This document shows, piece after piece, positions 1 to 10,680 of a stretch of DNA of 64,000 nucleotides. Where the stretch lies: positions 31,118,350 through 31,182,349 of the forward strand of contig CM042030.1 in NCBI GenBank assembly GCA_023525975.1, read 5' to 3'. Origin of the DNA: Smallanthus sonchifolius (taxonomy: Eukaryota; Streptophyta; Magnoliopsida; Asterales; Asteraceae). The stretch's first letter is position 1. The number at the start of each line of letters is the position of its first letter. Both the position numbers and the translations under genes were made by a program. The notes under the pieces were generated by a model. It saw only the letters and a list, made by a program, of their open reading frames with translations, had not been told where the DNA came from and ran no database searches.

Positions 1-55
1 GGTTCGTCACTTCCCAAATGGTAAAACTCCGTTAGTTGAAATTGGGGGTGTGACA
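1..55 (+). repeat. 3' end of the 5' LTR of Tekay element 1
   Basis: The window opens inside an LTR. Its last 55 bases end in GGGGGTGTGACA and are immediately followed by a tRNA-iMet primer site. The same 55 bases recur with few changes at 48730-48784, the end of an LTR fragment of the same family, which fixes the boundary. Confidence 0.85.
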
Positions 56-57
56 GA

Positions 58-72
58 TTGGTATCAGAGTTA
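58..72 (+). other. Primer binding site (tRNA-iMet) of Tekay element 1
   Basis: TTGGTATCAGAGTTA begins a few bases after the LTR end. TGGTATCAGAG is the usual plant primer site complementary to the 3' end of initiator tRNA-Met, where minus-strand DNA synthesis starts. The base after CAGAG is T instead of the usual C. Confidence 0.85.
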
Positions 73-131
73 TAGAGAACTAGGATTGCATACTAGACTA
101 TAGCCTCACACATTAGTTACATGTCATTTGG

Positions 132-923
132 ATGTTTGGCACTTATACATATTGTTACAGGAACATATCGTCAACTCCACCTACATCACCTAAGGCACTT
201 GGACATAAGGCACCTATCCTATCATCCCCGGAGCCCAAAAGGCGCCGGACTACTTCCAGTGACCAATCAGTTGACCAAGGTGAACCGAGTAGCGCACGAG
301 CAATGGATTATACTCTCAATTGGAACGTATACCCGCAAATGATCCGAAGGTGGATTGAAATGGGAAATGTTCCATCACCCTACTTCGGTTCTGCATCCTC
401 ATCATCCCTACTACCTAGCTTGCCATGCACTATGGAACAAGCTTTCGAAGCCTTCATATCTTATATGTCGAAGGAATTGAGTACTGTGCAAGATGCTACC
501 GAGGAGATACCTAACCTTCTGAAGAATGGACCTCAAATAGAGGAGAATAAGGTAGGAATAGAACTCTTGACTACCGAACTAGCTGCAACGGACCATGTCC
601 ATAACCTTTTAGTGGATCGTGTGGCACATCTAGAGACGAGGGTCGACACTATGGACGATGATATGGAAGGAGTTCTGGAGAGATTGGCTGCGATGAAAGC
701 TCAGCTACATGTAGCAAACCACACTACTGAAGGTCTTCAAGAGAGGGTGACCCACTTGGAAGCCCAATTGCAAGCCGCTTTACTTCCTAAAGAGATTACA
801 CATTCTGATGGCGAGGAGGAACCTTTTGAGGAAGAGTCTTTCGAGGAGGAGCCCGTGGAGGAGGAACCAGTAGAGATAGACGATGCACAATCGTATGTTT
901 CTTCCGATGACGAAGATGCTTGA
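132..923 (+). CDS. Upstream accessory ORF of Tekay element 1 (coiled coil, acidic tail)
   Basis: An intact frame of about 263 codons lies between the primer site and gag, a place where most Ty3/gypsy elements have no gene. The product has a Pro/Ser-rich, basic N-terminus, a heptad-like region at about residues 130-215 (repeats such as RVAHLETRV and RVTHLEAQL) suggesting a coiled coil, and a Glu-rich C-terminus ending SSDDEDA. No catalytic or zinc-binding motif is visible. The minus-strand Tekay element (60490-61701) has a counterpart at the same place starting with a similar CYRN motif, so it belongs to the element family. Function is unknown; structural or regulatory roles are guesses. The true start could be downstream of the first ATG. 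Confidence 0.6.
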   Translation: MFGTYTYCYRNISSTPPTSPKALGHKAPILSSPEPKRRRTTSSDQSVDQGEPSSARAMDYTLNWNVYPQMIRRWIEMGNVPSPYFGSASSSSLLPSLPCTMEQAFEAFISYMSKELSTVQDATEEIPNLLKNGPQIEENKVGIELLTTELAATDHVHNLLVDRVAHLETRVDTMDDDMEGVLERLAAMKAQLHVANHTTEGLQERVTHLEAQLQAALLPKEITHSDGEEEPFEEESFEEEPVEEEPVEIDDAQSYVSSDDEDA

Positions 924-1174
924 TGATCTTCCTATTCTATCTTTCTTTTCATGTTTGCTTTTGCTTATGTTATTTCTCTTTTCAAACCTAGATGGGTAAG
1001 GTTGTTCCCATCCAATAAAAGCATGAGAAGTTTAATATTTGAGTTATTTATTTTGTAGCCTTACAATTTATTTAACTTTCAAAATATTAGATGTTGTATC
1101 TCCTTACTCATACCTGAATGATGTTTAATATGCGATATATTTCTCATTGTTTTCATTTGTGATTGTGAAGAATC
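924..1174 (+). other. AT-rich spacer between accessory ORF and gag
   Basis: About 250 bases of T-rich, non-coding sequence separate the stop of the accessory ORF from the gag ATG. I see no ORF or clear regulatory motif. It may serve as leader or as an intron; no convincing donor/acceptor pair was found. Confidence 0.4.
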
Positions 1175-2480
1175 ATGTCAGGGAGAGGACGCGGAGGCCG
1201 TGCCGGTGGTCGTGGTACCATTAACATGACGGCAGCAGAGCTAGCGACACTGATAAATGATAGTGTGGCGGAGGCTTTGGCAGCACAGAATGCTGCAGGT
1301 AAATGCTTTAGCTATTGACTAATGATGTCAATCCATCTCCTAAAAACATCTTTCTAAACTCTATAATTCCAATTCTATTGTATTTCTAACTCCAGGCCAG
1401 CAAAATCAGCAAAACCAACAACCAGCCTGCACTTTCAAGGCATTCATGGATTGCAAGCCCCACACCTTTAGTGGAGCTGAAGGAGCCGTTGGATTACTTC
1501 ATTGGTTTGAGAAGGTTGAATCAGTGATTGCCATGTGCAACTGTCCCGTGGCTAATCAGGTGAAGTTTGCCGCCGGAACTTTAGAAGGCCCGGCACTCAC
1601 ATGGTGGAATGCCCAGGTTCAAATGTTGGGTCTGGCCATGGCGAATGGACTCCCGTGGGAGGAATTCAAAGAAATGATGAAAGAGGAATACTGTCCTCAC
1701 GAAGAGATCCAGAAGTTAGAGGGAGAATTTTGGAACCTAAAGATGGAGGGTTCCGAGATTGAACTCTACACTACACGTTCCCATGAACTTGCTACTATGT
1801 GTCCGCATATGGTAACTCCTGGTTACAAAAGAATTGAGCTTTACATTGGAGGTCTAGTGCCTCAAATACAAAGCATGGTTACTTCATCCAATCCTGCCAC
1901 TATCCAACAAACCATTTGACTTGCGCATAAGTTAACCGACCAAGAGGAGACACAAGGGACCCTACCTCCGAGAGGTTCAGTTGCTAAACCCACCAACAAT
2001 CACTAACGCAAGTTCAATCACCATTCTAACACCCACAACCACTCCAACTCCCACTCCAAAGGACCCCAACCCAACCAAACCCAGTTTAACCAACCGCAAC
2101 AGCAGCAACAGTGTAGCTTTGAGCCTACTAAGAACTTCAACCAGTCGACCTCTTCAGGTCAAAACCAGGGTGGTTACGCGGGGAAGTCCCCGAAGTGTAA
2201 TAAGTGTAACTTCCACCACTTTGGGTTCTGCAATCGTTGCCAGAGGTGCGGCAAAATAGGCCATGCTGCTAAGGACTGCAGGGGTGAGTTACAAACTAAA
2301 CAACCTTTTCAACAACCTGGATCCACAAGGGGTTGCTTTGAGTGCGGAAAGGAAGGGCATATTCGGAAGAATTGTCCTCAGTTGAAGAAAGGGGGTAATG
2401 GAAACCACAATACTAACCAGAATAACAATGGCAATGGTGGTAACAATGGAAATGGTGGACGAAATGGTGCGAAGGGACGA
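1175..2480 (+). pseudogene. gag: Tekay element 1 gag (nucleocapsid/capsid), two in-frame stops
   Basis: Gag forms the particle that packages element RNA. I chose the ATG at 1175 because it opens a Gly/Arg-rich start (SGRGRGGRAGGRG) typical of this lineage. A 97-bp gap with splice-like ends (1299-1395) joins in frame to the capsid portion, which carries LHWFEKVESV and LTWWNAQV, the retrotransposon gag core. The frame is interrupted by TGA at 1917-1919 and TAA at 2004-2006. It then reads through a Gln/Asn/Ser-rich linker into CX2CX4HX4C zinc knuckles: CQRCGKIGHAAKDC (about 2237-2280) and CFECGKEGHIRKNC (about 2336-2377), preceded by an additional Cys/His cluster. An Asn/Gly-rich stretch then leads into the protease in the same frame. 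The stops indicate a dead copy. Confidence 0.85.
1299..1395 (+). other. Probable intron inside Tekay gag
   Basis: The coding sequence GCTGCAG is followed by GTAAAT, and coding resumes after a pyrimidine-rich tract ending CTCCAG at 1395. The 97-bp gap contains stops. Removing it keeps the frame (phase 1) and joins an Ala-rich segment to Gln-rich GQQNQQNQQ. The related gag at 60251-60460 is continuous across the equivalent point. Splicing is inferred from sequence only. Confidence 0.5.
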
Positions 2481-2960
2481 GCCTTCGTACTAGTATCTGG
2501 AGAAGCCCGTTACGACCATAATGTGGTCACCGGTAAGTTCCTCGTAAATAATTACTTTGCTTCTGTCCTTTTTGACACCGGTGCTAATAGAAGTTTTATA
2601 TCTAAGAAATTTAGTAATATGATAAAAGGAACTTCATCTCTATTAGAAGATAAGTATACAATAGAGATAGCTGACGGCCAAATAATTGAGGTAACTCACA
2701 TTCTTAAGGGATGTAAACTTGAGCTAGCTACACATATATTTGATATCGACCTTATGCCGGTCATACTTGGTATTTTGATGTAATTGTCGGCATGGACTGG
2801 TTAACTAAAAACCAAGCCGAAATTATCTGTCATGAGAAGATTGTTCGTATCCCTCTCCCGAATGGAGAAACCCTTTCCATCCAAGGAGAAAGAGTTGGTG
2901 CAGTCATGGGCATCATATCTTTCATGAAAGCACAAAAATGCATTCGAAAGGGGCATACGA
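2481..2960 (+). pseudogene. Tekay element 1 aspartic protease, frameshifted
   Basis: This segment encodes a retropepsin-type protease that processes the polyprotein. The active-site motif is seen as VLFDTGANRSFIS near 2565-2605, followed by the usual ELATHIFDIDLMPV strand. At about 2774 one base is missing in the GSFDVI-type motif, moving the reading frame from that of gag to the one used from 2792 (MDWLTKNQAEIICHEK). Related protease at 59300 is intact here. Without a frameshift bypass no fusion to the polymerase would be made. Confidence 0.85.
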
Positions 2961-4400
2961 CTATTTTGGCTCTCGTTGCTGAGCAGCCCTCAGAAGAGAA
3001 GAAGATTGAAGATATTCCCGTTGTGCGTGAATTTTTGGAAGTGTTTCCCGAGGATCTGTCCGGTTTGCCACCGCACCGTCGAGTTGAATTCCAAATTGAT
3101 TTAGCACCCGGAGCAGCACCGATTGCTCGGGCACCTTACAGAATGGTACCCAGTGAATTGCAAGAATTGTCCACTCAATTGCAAGATTTGTTGGATAAAG
3201 GTTTCATCCGACCTAGTTCATCACCGTGGGGAGCTCCAGTACTATTTGTCAAGAAGAAGGACAGAACTTTCTGTATGTGTATTGACTACCGGGAGCTGAA
3301 TAAAGTCACAATCAAGAACCGCTACCCTTTACCTCGAATAGATGACCTCTTTGATCAACTACAAGGATCAAGTTTCTATTCCAAAATAGATCTTAGGTCC
3401 GGCTACCATCAGTTAAGAGTCCGAGAAGAGGATATCTCTAAGACTGCATTCAGAACAAGGTACGGCCATTACGAATTTATGGTCATGCCTTTCGGGTTAA
3501 CCAACGCACCTGCGGTATTCATGGATCTTATGAACCGTGTGTGTAAGCCTTACCTTGACCAGTTCGTTATCGTTTTCATCGACGACATCCTCATTTATTC
3601 CAAGAACAAGGAGGAACATGAGGAACATCTACGCCTAATTTTGGAACTACTGAAGCGAGAATAACTGTATGCTAAGTTTTCCAAGTGTGAATTTTAGATC
3701 CGGGACGTTCAGTTTCTAGGGCATGTGGTTAACGAGAAAGGGATACATGTCGACCCATCCAAAATAGAAGCCATCAAGAATTGGGCAGCACCGACGACTC
3801 CGACTGAGGTGCAACAATTTCTGGGATTGGCTGGATATTACCGTCGATTCATCGAAGGATTTTCCAAAATTGCTCAACCCCTCACTGCTTTAACTCAAAA
3901 GGGTAAAGCCTATAATTGGGGCGACAACCAAGAGTTAGCATTCCAACATCTTAAACAGAAAACTCTGCAGTGCACCTATCCTAGCTCTTCCAGAAGGAAC
4001 CGATGATTTTGTAGTGTATTGTGATGCATCTATTCAAGGTCTGGGTTGTGTCTTAATGCCACGCGAAAAGGTGATCGCATACGCTTCATGACAACTAAAG
4101 GTCCACGAGAGAAACTACACCACTCATGACTTAGAGTTGGGAGCCGTAGTCTTCGCTCTTAAGATATGGAGACATTACTTGTAGGTACCAAATGCACCAT
4201 CTACACCGATCACAAGAGTCTTCAGCACATCTTCGAACAGAAAGAGTTGAACATGCGACAACGTCGTTGGGTCGAACTCTTAAACGATTATGACTGTGCG
4301 ATCCGATACCACCCGGGTAAAGCTAATGTTGTAGCTGACACCCTGAGTCGAAAGGAAACGAAACCCAAACGAGTTCGAGCATTACAGCTTACTATTCACC
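2961..4400 (+). pseudogene. pol: Tekay element 1 reverse transcriptase and RNase H, multiply broken
   Basis: The reverse transcriptase runs from about 3000 to 3900: PVVREFLEVFPEDLSGLPP linker, KGFIRPSSSPWGAPVLFVKKKD, KIDLRSGYHQLRV, MPFGLTNAPAVFMDLMN, and the catalytic FIDD box in FVIVFIDDILIYS (about 3565-3600). RNase H follows (VYCDAS near 4016, YTTHDLELGAVVFALK, TDHKSLQHIF, RRWVELLNDYDC, ADTLSRKE). Lesions: TAA at about 3662 and TAG at about 3695 (a lost Trp in CEFW), one extra A in an A-run near 3960, TGA near 4090, and a one-base loss near 4184. The order protease-RT-RNase H-integrase is Ty3/gypsy; the motif wording matches Tekay chromoviruses. Confidence 0.9.
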
Positions 4401-5845
4401 CCGGATTACCTGACAAAATCCGTAGTGCTCAACTTAAAGCCCTAAAAGAAGAAAATCTACCGCTGGAAGGTACACGCGGTATGGAAGAACAACTAGAAGT
4501 CAAATCTGACGGTATTCGCTACTTTGTCGAGCGAATATGGGTTCCAGTATTCGAAAACCTAAGGGAACTAGTTATGGATGAGTCTCATAAATCTCGTTAC
4601 TCTATTCATCCAGGTTCCGACAAAATGTATCATGATCTAAAAATACTATATTGGTGGCCCAAGATGAAAGCCGATATAGCCACCTATGTTAGTAAGTGTC
4701 TGACTTGCGCGAAGGTCAAAGTTGAATATCAAAAACCATCCGGTCTTCTGCAACAACCAGAAATTCTTATGTGGAAATGGGAACAAATATCCATGGACTT
4801 CATCACCAAATTACCACGAACCCCTACCGGATGTGATACCATATGGGTAATCGTTGATCGATTAATAAAGTCCGCTCACTTCTTAGCAATCAAAGAGACC
4901 GACAAAATGAATAAACTTACTCGTACTTACTTGAAAGAAATAGTCTCTCGGCACGGGGTGCCAATCTCTATTATTTCGGATAGTGATGCACGATTCACTT
5001 CTCGTTTCTGGCAGTCGTTACATAAGGCCTTAGGCACGCGTCAAGATATGAGCACAGCATACCATCCTCAAACTGATGGCCAAACGGAACGTACAATCCA
5101 AACTCTGGAGGATATGCTACTAGCTTGTGTGATTGATTTCGGTAACACTTGGGAGTCTCACCTACCGTTGGTGGAGTTCTCCTACAACAACAGTTATCAT
5201 ACTAGCATCAAGGCAGCTCCATTTGAAGCACTTTATGGACGGAAATGCCGTTCTCCCATTTGTTGGACCGAGGTTGGAGATAGCCAACTCACAGGTCCTG
5301 AACTTGTATTTGAAACTTCCGAAAAGATCGTTCAAATTAGAAACCGTATGGCGGCAGCTCGTGATCGTCAAAAGAGCTATGCCGACAAACGTCGTAAACC
5401 TTTAGAGTTTCAAATAGGTGAAATGGTCTTACTCAAAGTCTCACCTTTGAAAGGTGTCATTCATTTCGGGAAACGAGGCAAGCTGAATCCTCGTTATGTT
5501 GGACCATTCAAAATAATGAAGAGAATCGGACCAGTAGCGTATCAACTGGACCTACCTGAAAGACTTAGTGGTGACGTCTTTCACGTCTCAAATTTAAAGA
5601 AATGCCTGGCAGACGAATCACTCGCAGTTCTTCTTGAGGAACTACACGTTGATGAACAGTTACGTTTTATCGAAGAACCTGTGGAAATTATGGATAGGGA
5701 AGTTAAAACGTTAAAGCACAGTAAGATCCCAATTGTCAGAGTTCGTTGCAACTCAAAACGCGGACTGTAATTCACATGGGAGCGCGAGGATCAGATGATG
5801 AGCAAATATCCTAATCTGTTCAAGCACTCCGCGTCAAATTCTTAA
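4401..5845 (+). pseudogene. Tekay element 1 integrase with C-terminal chromodomain
   Basis: The longest open stretch of the element. An HHCC zinc region (HKSRYSIHPG ... KCLTCAK) at about 4585-4715 is followed by the integrase core. All three catalytic residues are present: Asp at 4796-4798 (SMDF), Asp at 4979-4981 (ISDSDARF) and Glu at 5087-5089 (GQTERT), a D-D-35-E spacing. The GPF/Y module (RYVGPFKI) and a chromodomain (PVEIMDREVKTLKHSKIPIVRVR) follow. The chromodomain is damaged: the usual Trp in VRWNSKRG is Cys and TAA at 5768-5770 replaces the Glu before FTWERE; the frame otherwise runs to TAA at 5843-5845. In chromoviruses this domain steers insertion towards marked chromatin. Confidence 0.9.
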
Positions 5846-5854
5846 GGTACTATT

Positions 5855-5969
5855 TAATTTTCGGGACGAAAATTCTTTCAACTAAGGGATGATGTGACAC
5901 CCCAGAAATTTTTTTTATTTATTCTAATTTTCGGGACGAAAATTCTTTCAACTAGGGGATGATGTGACA
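5855..5969 (+). repeat. Duplicated polypurine-tract/LTR-start block
   Basis: A block of about 45 bases (TAATTTTCGGGACGAAAATT through CAACTARGGGATGATGTGACA) occurs at 5855-5899 and again at 5925-5969, period 70. Each copy holds the polypurine tract (AGGGGATGATG type) and a TGTGACA LTR start. The first start continues CCCCAGAAATTTTT, as in many Tekay LTRs; the second continues into the long LTR body. Confidence 0.85.
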
Positions 5970-6569
5970 ATTCGACTTTTTATGTTAACTCCGTTAACAA
6001 TTCCGTTAAGTTTTCTGTTAAAAACTTAACCTCGCTAACTAAATCCAGTTAAATCTTAACTTAATTAACTAAATCTAACCCTAGGGACTGATTCAGTCAC
6101 GAATCAAACTTAAAACAACAAGGACTAGTTGTGTGAATATGCAAAATCAAATCAATTGACTCCTCAAAGTCAAAATCAGGAAGTTTTGGTTCTTGTTGAC
6201 TTTTAAAGTCAAACCCGTGACATTTTGTTCCAAATTCGCATTCATGTTAAATGATATACCAAAATTCGTAACTGGTGTATACCATCATACTCTTAATGAA
6301 CTTAATTATAACTTAATCATTACCATTACACCGAATTTAAACTGAATTAATGGGTGTTAAACCATAACCGTCGACTCTATGTCTTACTCAATCGAATTCG
6401 ACTGTAATTAGTTACCAATTGGCAAACCAACACACTGCACACCTAAATCGAGTCTCTCTGAAACCTCTGTACTCGTCAAGTTGATCGGATTCATAGCAAA
6501 AGCCACCGGAAATCGAACCAGTCATCGTCGGACCTGTTTTAGTCGACCTCCACCGTCCCGACATCAATT

Positions 6570-7150
6570 CAGGTAGCTAGATACATCATTAGCTTCGTTT
6601 TCATCTCTTAAATGAAAGCCCTAACTCAATTAGGGCTTACATTATCAATTCGATCAAAATCTGTAACCTAGGGTTCATCTCTGACCGATTTAATCGAACC
6701 CTAGTCTAGACCCAATCAAAATACAATTAACCTATACAGTCAGATTCGCAATACCATTTTCATTGAAAGCCCTCTGTCAATTCGATGTTTTATTATACAA
6801 ATTGTTTTAACCCGTAATCTAGGGTTCTTATGAAACCAGATTGTCAAATTCAACTCTAAACCGTATTTAAATCAAATTCAATCACATCATTAGACTCGTA
6901 ATCGTCTGTAGAGTGAAAGCCCTATGAAATATCGGGCTTCCATTATCGAATTGATCATGATCCAGTAATTAGGGTTCATCCTGAAATCGATTTGGGGTTT
7001 TCAATCTTAAACTCAAAAGAAATAAAATTAAACCACATCATCAGATTCGCAATGTCGTTTTTGTTAAAAGCCTTATGATTCTATCAAATTTTATTATCAG
7101 ACTATCTCAAATCGATTCAGTATTCATAATCTAGGGTTACGACCTTTAGT
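6570..7150 (+). repeat. Degenerate ~150-bp tandem repeat within the LTR
   Basis: Four diverged units are recognisable by the phrase ACATCATNAGRTTCG / GAAAGCCCT / TCTAGGGTTC, starting near 6580, 6738, 6885 and 7035. The same phrase occurs twice in the solo LTR near 53390 and 53530, so the two LTR families share this module. Confidence 0.6.
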
Positions 7151-7364
7151 TCTGAAATTAAACAAACTTAAACCTGAAGATTTTGAAATTAAACTTAACC
7201 ACAGGACCGCCTCAAACCGATTATCAAAACCCCTCTACTGTTTCGATCGATTACCACCGGAATCGATGGATCAGGGCCGGGTTTCGATCGCGAGTGGGTT
7301 TGGGAGGAAAACCACTTGAGCCTGGATGTTAAAAGAATTCAACCCGGGTATCAATCGCGATACC

Positions 7365-7450
7365 CTAACGGGCGGGACTGGTTAATGACTTGTGAATGTG
7401 TGGGAGAGACCCGGGTTCGAGGCCGGGATCCCACATCTATTTTTTTAAGC
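7365..7450 (+). mobile_element. SINE-like tRNA-derived fragment
   Basis: GAGACCCGGGTTCGAGGCCGG contains a good RNA polymerase III B box (GGTTCGAGGCC), set in acceptor-stem-like CGGGATCCCACA and followed by a T-rich tail. The upstream GGTTAATGACTTG is a poor A box. No target duplication was identified, so this may be chance or a decayed SINE. Confidence 0.3.
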
Positions 7451-7798
7451 AATTTCTGATATATTAAATTAATAAAAATCAAACTTTATAATATTATATT
7501 ACTATGTAAATGTGTTTTAACACGGGAAACAGTTCGTAGGCTCGGGTTTGAATTATTAACATATTTTTATAAATTATACCCACTTTTATAAATAATATAT
7601 TGTTATTATTATCAAGTAAAAATAATATGTTTATATTATTTTTAAGCCATAAATTCGTATAAAATAATACGTTTATATTATTTTCAAACTGTGACCCGTA
7701 TTATTAAATAATATATATTTATATTATTTCGAATCATTTTATAGCATCGTGTATCGATTGAGTCTAAATAATAATATAATTAGTTAAATTATTTACTC

Positions 7799-7800
<2 letters not shown>

Positions 7801-7836
<36 letters not shown>
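7801..7836. repeat. (AT)n microsatellite
   Basis: An uninterrupted run of alternating AT of about 36 bases inside the Tekay LTR. Confidence 0.95.
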
Positions 7837-7840
<4 letters not shown>

Positions 7841-8596
7841 CTTCTCAATTTTCATGAATGACAAAACACCCGATTTTATTTATTATTATTTCTGTCATTC
7901 GTCGCGTAAAGTAATCTCTAACTCCGTGGACACTTTCGTCCACTATTGAATATTAGAGCGGTTCTTTAAGACGCTTCTTTCAGTGTCACTGTCACAATTC
8001 CCATTATCGTTCCTAATTTATGTGTTTATAATTTTAGGACATTCGTAGGTCTTTTGAGACTTACACTCGTGGTTCCAACTTACCTCTAGGGTGAAACTAC
8101 CTTCAACGCAAAGCGGGTGAGTTTTCACGGCCCCTTTTATTGTTTTAACTTGGGGGAGAAAACATGACTAAACGATTTTGGATTATAATTCGTATGTTAT
8201 CAATGTTAAATGCTAAGCGTAACACGCTATCACAGAAAGTCCTCAACTAATATCGGGCCGTTAATATGGATCTTAGCGAGGTAATATTTAGTAGTATTAC
8301 TGGGTTTGACAAATCACACCCGCATTAGTCGCGCTAACTCGATTAGATATCGAACGGGTGAAATGTTAGCCTACTCACACCGCCAGTGTTGATAGACCTG
8401 GTAGTTGGCAATAAACAAACAGTCAGCTTCGGTTGCGAGCGCTTGAGCTGAACATGAACATAGATTAGCTACCTATAGATACATTAACATGAACAGCTTC
8501 GGTTTCTCTAATCGTCTTTCTCATTTTCTTTCTTTCGTAAAATCCTTTTTCACCTCAACCGTCTCGCCTAAAGAATGATCGAGACATTATATGGGT

Positions 8597-9303
8597 GATC
8601 CGGGATGGATTGAAGGATAGTCATACTGTGGTGGAGGATCTCTAATCCTCACTATGCCGTAGTACATGTTCTGATATGGATCTAATGGTTTCAAAGGAGG
8701 ATTGTTATTCATGTAATCTTCATATGCATCATATTACATTGAATTCTCTAACGCGGGGAATACATATGGATCTTGGAGCACAGGTGGAGAATCATATTCC
8801 TCTAGCTCTTTTGGAGCATAGTCCTCTGTATTCTCCAATGTTGGGACCATGTTTAGATCTAGGTAATATCACACTTCTTCGTTAGAATCCTCCCCAACTC
8901 TTGGTAAGATTTTATATATTTCTTCTATCCCTTCGGTGGATGGCATTGATACCTTCTTGGTTCGCCATACCACATGCATTCTTGGCAGTGTAGCACAACT
9001 TGGTCCAACCTTATTTACTTTACTTACCTTTAGTGGTGGAGTATCTGTTCGCCAGTTATCTAGATTATAATCTCCATTTTGTCCTGAACTTTCAGATCAA
9101 CATCCTTGTGTACATATGTCTCATCCCTAGGTCTCTTATAAGGGATGATATTGTTCAATCGTACTATATTCGTTGTCATTAATTATTATCGGTATCTCTC
9201 GAGCTCCAGTATAATATTGAGGGATCTGCCCTTGTTCTTGTTTTACAGGACGATCGTATTCGGAGAAGTTAGTATAGTAATTACCGAAGGTTAATATTGA
9301 ACA
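8597..9303 (-). pseudogene. Decayed reading frame of unknown family
   Basis: Read on the minus strand from about 9303 to a stop at about 8597, one frame stays protein-like for about 235 codons with about six stop codons. Recognisable stretches include NFSEYDRPVKQEQGQIPQYY, DNWRTDTPPLKVSKVNKVGP, SCATLPRMHVVWRTKKVSMP, EEIYKILPRVGEDSN, YAPKELEEYDSPPVLQDPY and PPPQYDYPSIHPGSPI. It is rich in Pro, Tyr, Asp and Glu. No zinc knuckle or enzymatic motif is visible. Upstream on the same strand lies a TATA-bearing LTR-like region (9340-10143), so it may be the gag-like ORF of a non-autonomous retroelement; a captured host gene fragment is the alternative. Confidence 0.45.
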
Positions 9304-9339
9304 TTTTCAAAGATTGGTTTGAATAAACCAAAATCTTTT

Positions 9340-10143
9340 AAAGATGGAGTTTAAATACCCTTTTTGATTACAAAACATTGTTTGAAATCAATTTACAACA
9401 TACCCTACATCATAGCAGGTTTTAGAGCCACAATGTAGTTTCCTATGCCTAGGGAGTTTATCCTTTCAATCATGTGCCTGGGAGTAGGCTGGTGAATACA
9501 TTTATCTAGACAAAATATATTTTGGAATAACTAATATTAAGGCTTTTAACCATAAAGGGGGTCAGTCCACGCATTCAGCATACTATTTCATCCGGGTATT
9601 CCATCCATGGTATACACTGGTGTCACCACTCTGTAAGTCGACTACCGGGGTACTTCCCCAGTTTTATGTCTGTTGCGGAGTTTTGCATTTCCCCGTCTTA
9701 CGTCTTTCTTAAAGAGTGGTAACTAGCCATGTTATGGTAATTTCACCCGTAATACGTGCACTATTAATAGGCTATGAGTTCAATTTCCAAGAAAGTGGGA
9801 GAAAATTTCTAAGTTGGGATGTTTGGGATTTGTCGGGCAAGTGAAATCAATTTATAAGCCGAAATCCCGACCCTTAGCGGGCCGCCCGGCTAAGGGGTAG
9901 CGGTACGCTACCGCCTTAGTCCACGCGAGTCAGTTGTGCCACGTGGTGGCCTCTCCCGTTGCGACTGGAGTTAGGCGTAGCAGACTGCGAGAAAAGAGGG
10001 TAGTGGTCTGCTACTCGTCACTAATGCGTCATCCCTAACACGCGTCAAACTTTTAGTGGACCTCCACTAAATTGCGGCTTAATGGACCGCTAAGAATAGG
10101 GTAGCGGTCCGCTACCAGTGACACACGTCAGTTTCTTTGCCCA
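9340..10143 (-). promoter_or_regulatory. LTR-like promoter region on the minus strand
   Basis: On the minus strand a TATA-like CTTATAAATTG (about 9850-9860) is preceded by GC-rich sequence with palindromic words GGTAGCGGTACGCTACC (about 9896-9912) and GGTAGCGGTCCGCTACC (10099-10115). It is followed by about 500 bases of non-coding leader running into the decayed frame at 9303. The layout resembles U3-R-U5 of an LTR, but no second LTR or primer site was found. Confidence 0.4.
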
Positions 10144-10680
10144 TTAGTCACCAAACATGTGGCTTAATCCGAGTTTTTCCTTAGTGACCACGTAACGGGT
10201 CGTTAAGCAATGGTAGTTGTTCGTTACCGAGCAATCTTTAAAATTTTTATTTTTAACCCTGGAATTTGGTTTACTTACGGAACTAACCCTCGGAATTTTA
10301 TTCCTTGCTTGAATTGGGACCATTTTTTGGACATGTGTTACACCATGTGTGAAAACTGGTTGTCTAAAACACAAGTCAACCTTGGATAGTGACTGTCCTT
10401 TATTCTTATTTATTGTCATTGCAAAACATACAGCAAGTGATAATTGTATTCTTTGAAACTTGAAAGGAATTCTTTTGTTAGAAGGTGTCAAGCTGAGTAT
10501 TGGAATAAAAGTGTGATTTCCGATATTACTTCCGGATATGATCTTCGCTTCTATAACACGCCTACCCAATGATATCACCTGTAGTCTAGTTTCATTACAT
10601 AAACCACTTTTCTGGTCAGTATTTTATAGTAGCATCACTGGAACATCGACTTTTAATACTAACTTATGGATTGGCAAACT
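10144..10680 (-). pseudogene. Helitron helicase (PIF1-like) C-terminal remnant
   Basis: The minus strand encodes the last part of the Helitron RepHel helicase. Visible blocks in order are PIHKLVLKVDVPVMLL, a stop where Arg normally stands, GLCNETRLQVISLGRRVIEA, IISGSNIGNHTFIP, LSLTPSNKRIPFKFQRIQ, the helicase motif AVCFAMTINKNKGQSLSKV (usual form INKSQGQ) and QPVFTHG at about 10342-10360. Beyond THG the usual QLYVAVSRV is disrupted, although SRVKNK-like sequence reappears. The Rep domain and the upstream helicase motifs are absent, so this is a fragment. Upstream identity ends near 10680. Confidence 0.8.

Larger units (their letters stand above)
5963..8485 (+). repeat. 3' LTR of Tekay element 1, truncated
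   Basis: The LTR starts TGTGACAATTCG at 5963 (or at 5893 if the first duplicated start is the real one). Its segment 8147-8485 matches 48094-48395 of the fragment that runs to the LTR end at 48784. Identity stops after TAGATACAT at about 8485, so roughly 400 bases of the 3' end are missing; the full LTR would be about 2.9 kb. The interior is non-coding, with degenerate tandem repeats, a tRNA-like SINE-like piece and an AT microsatellite. Confidence 0.8.
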
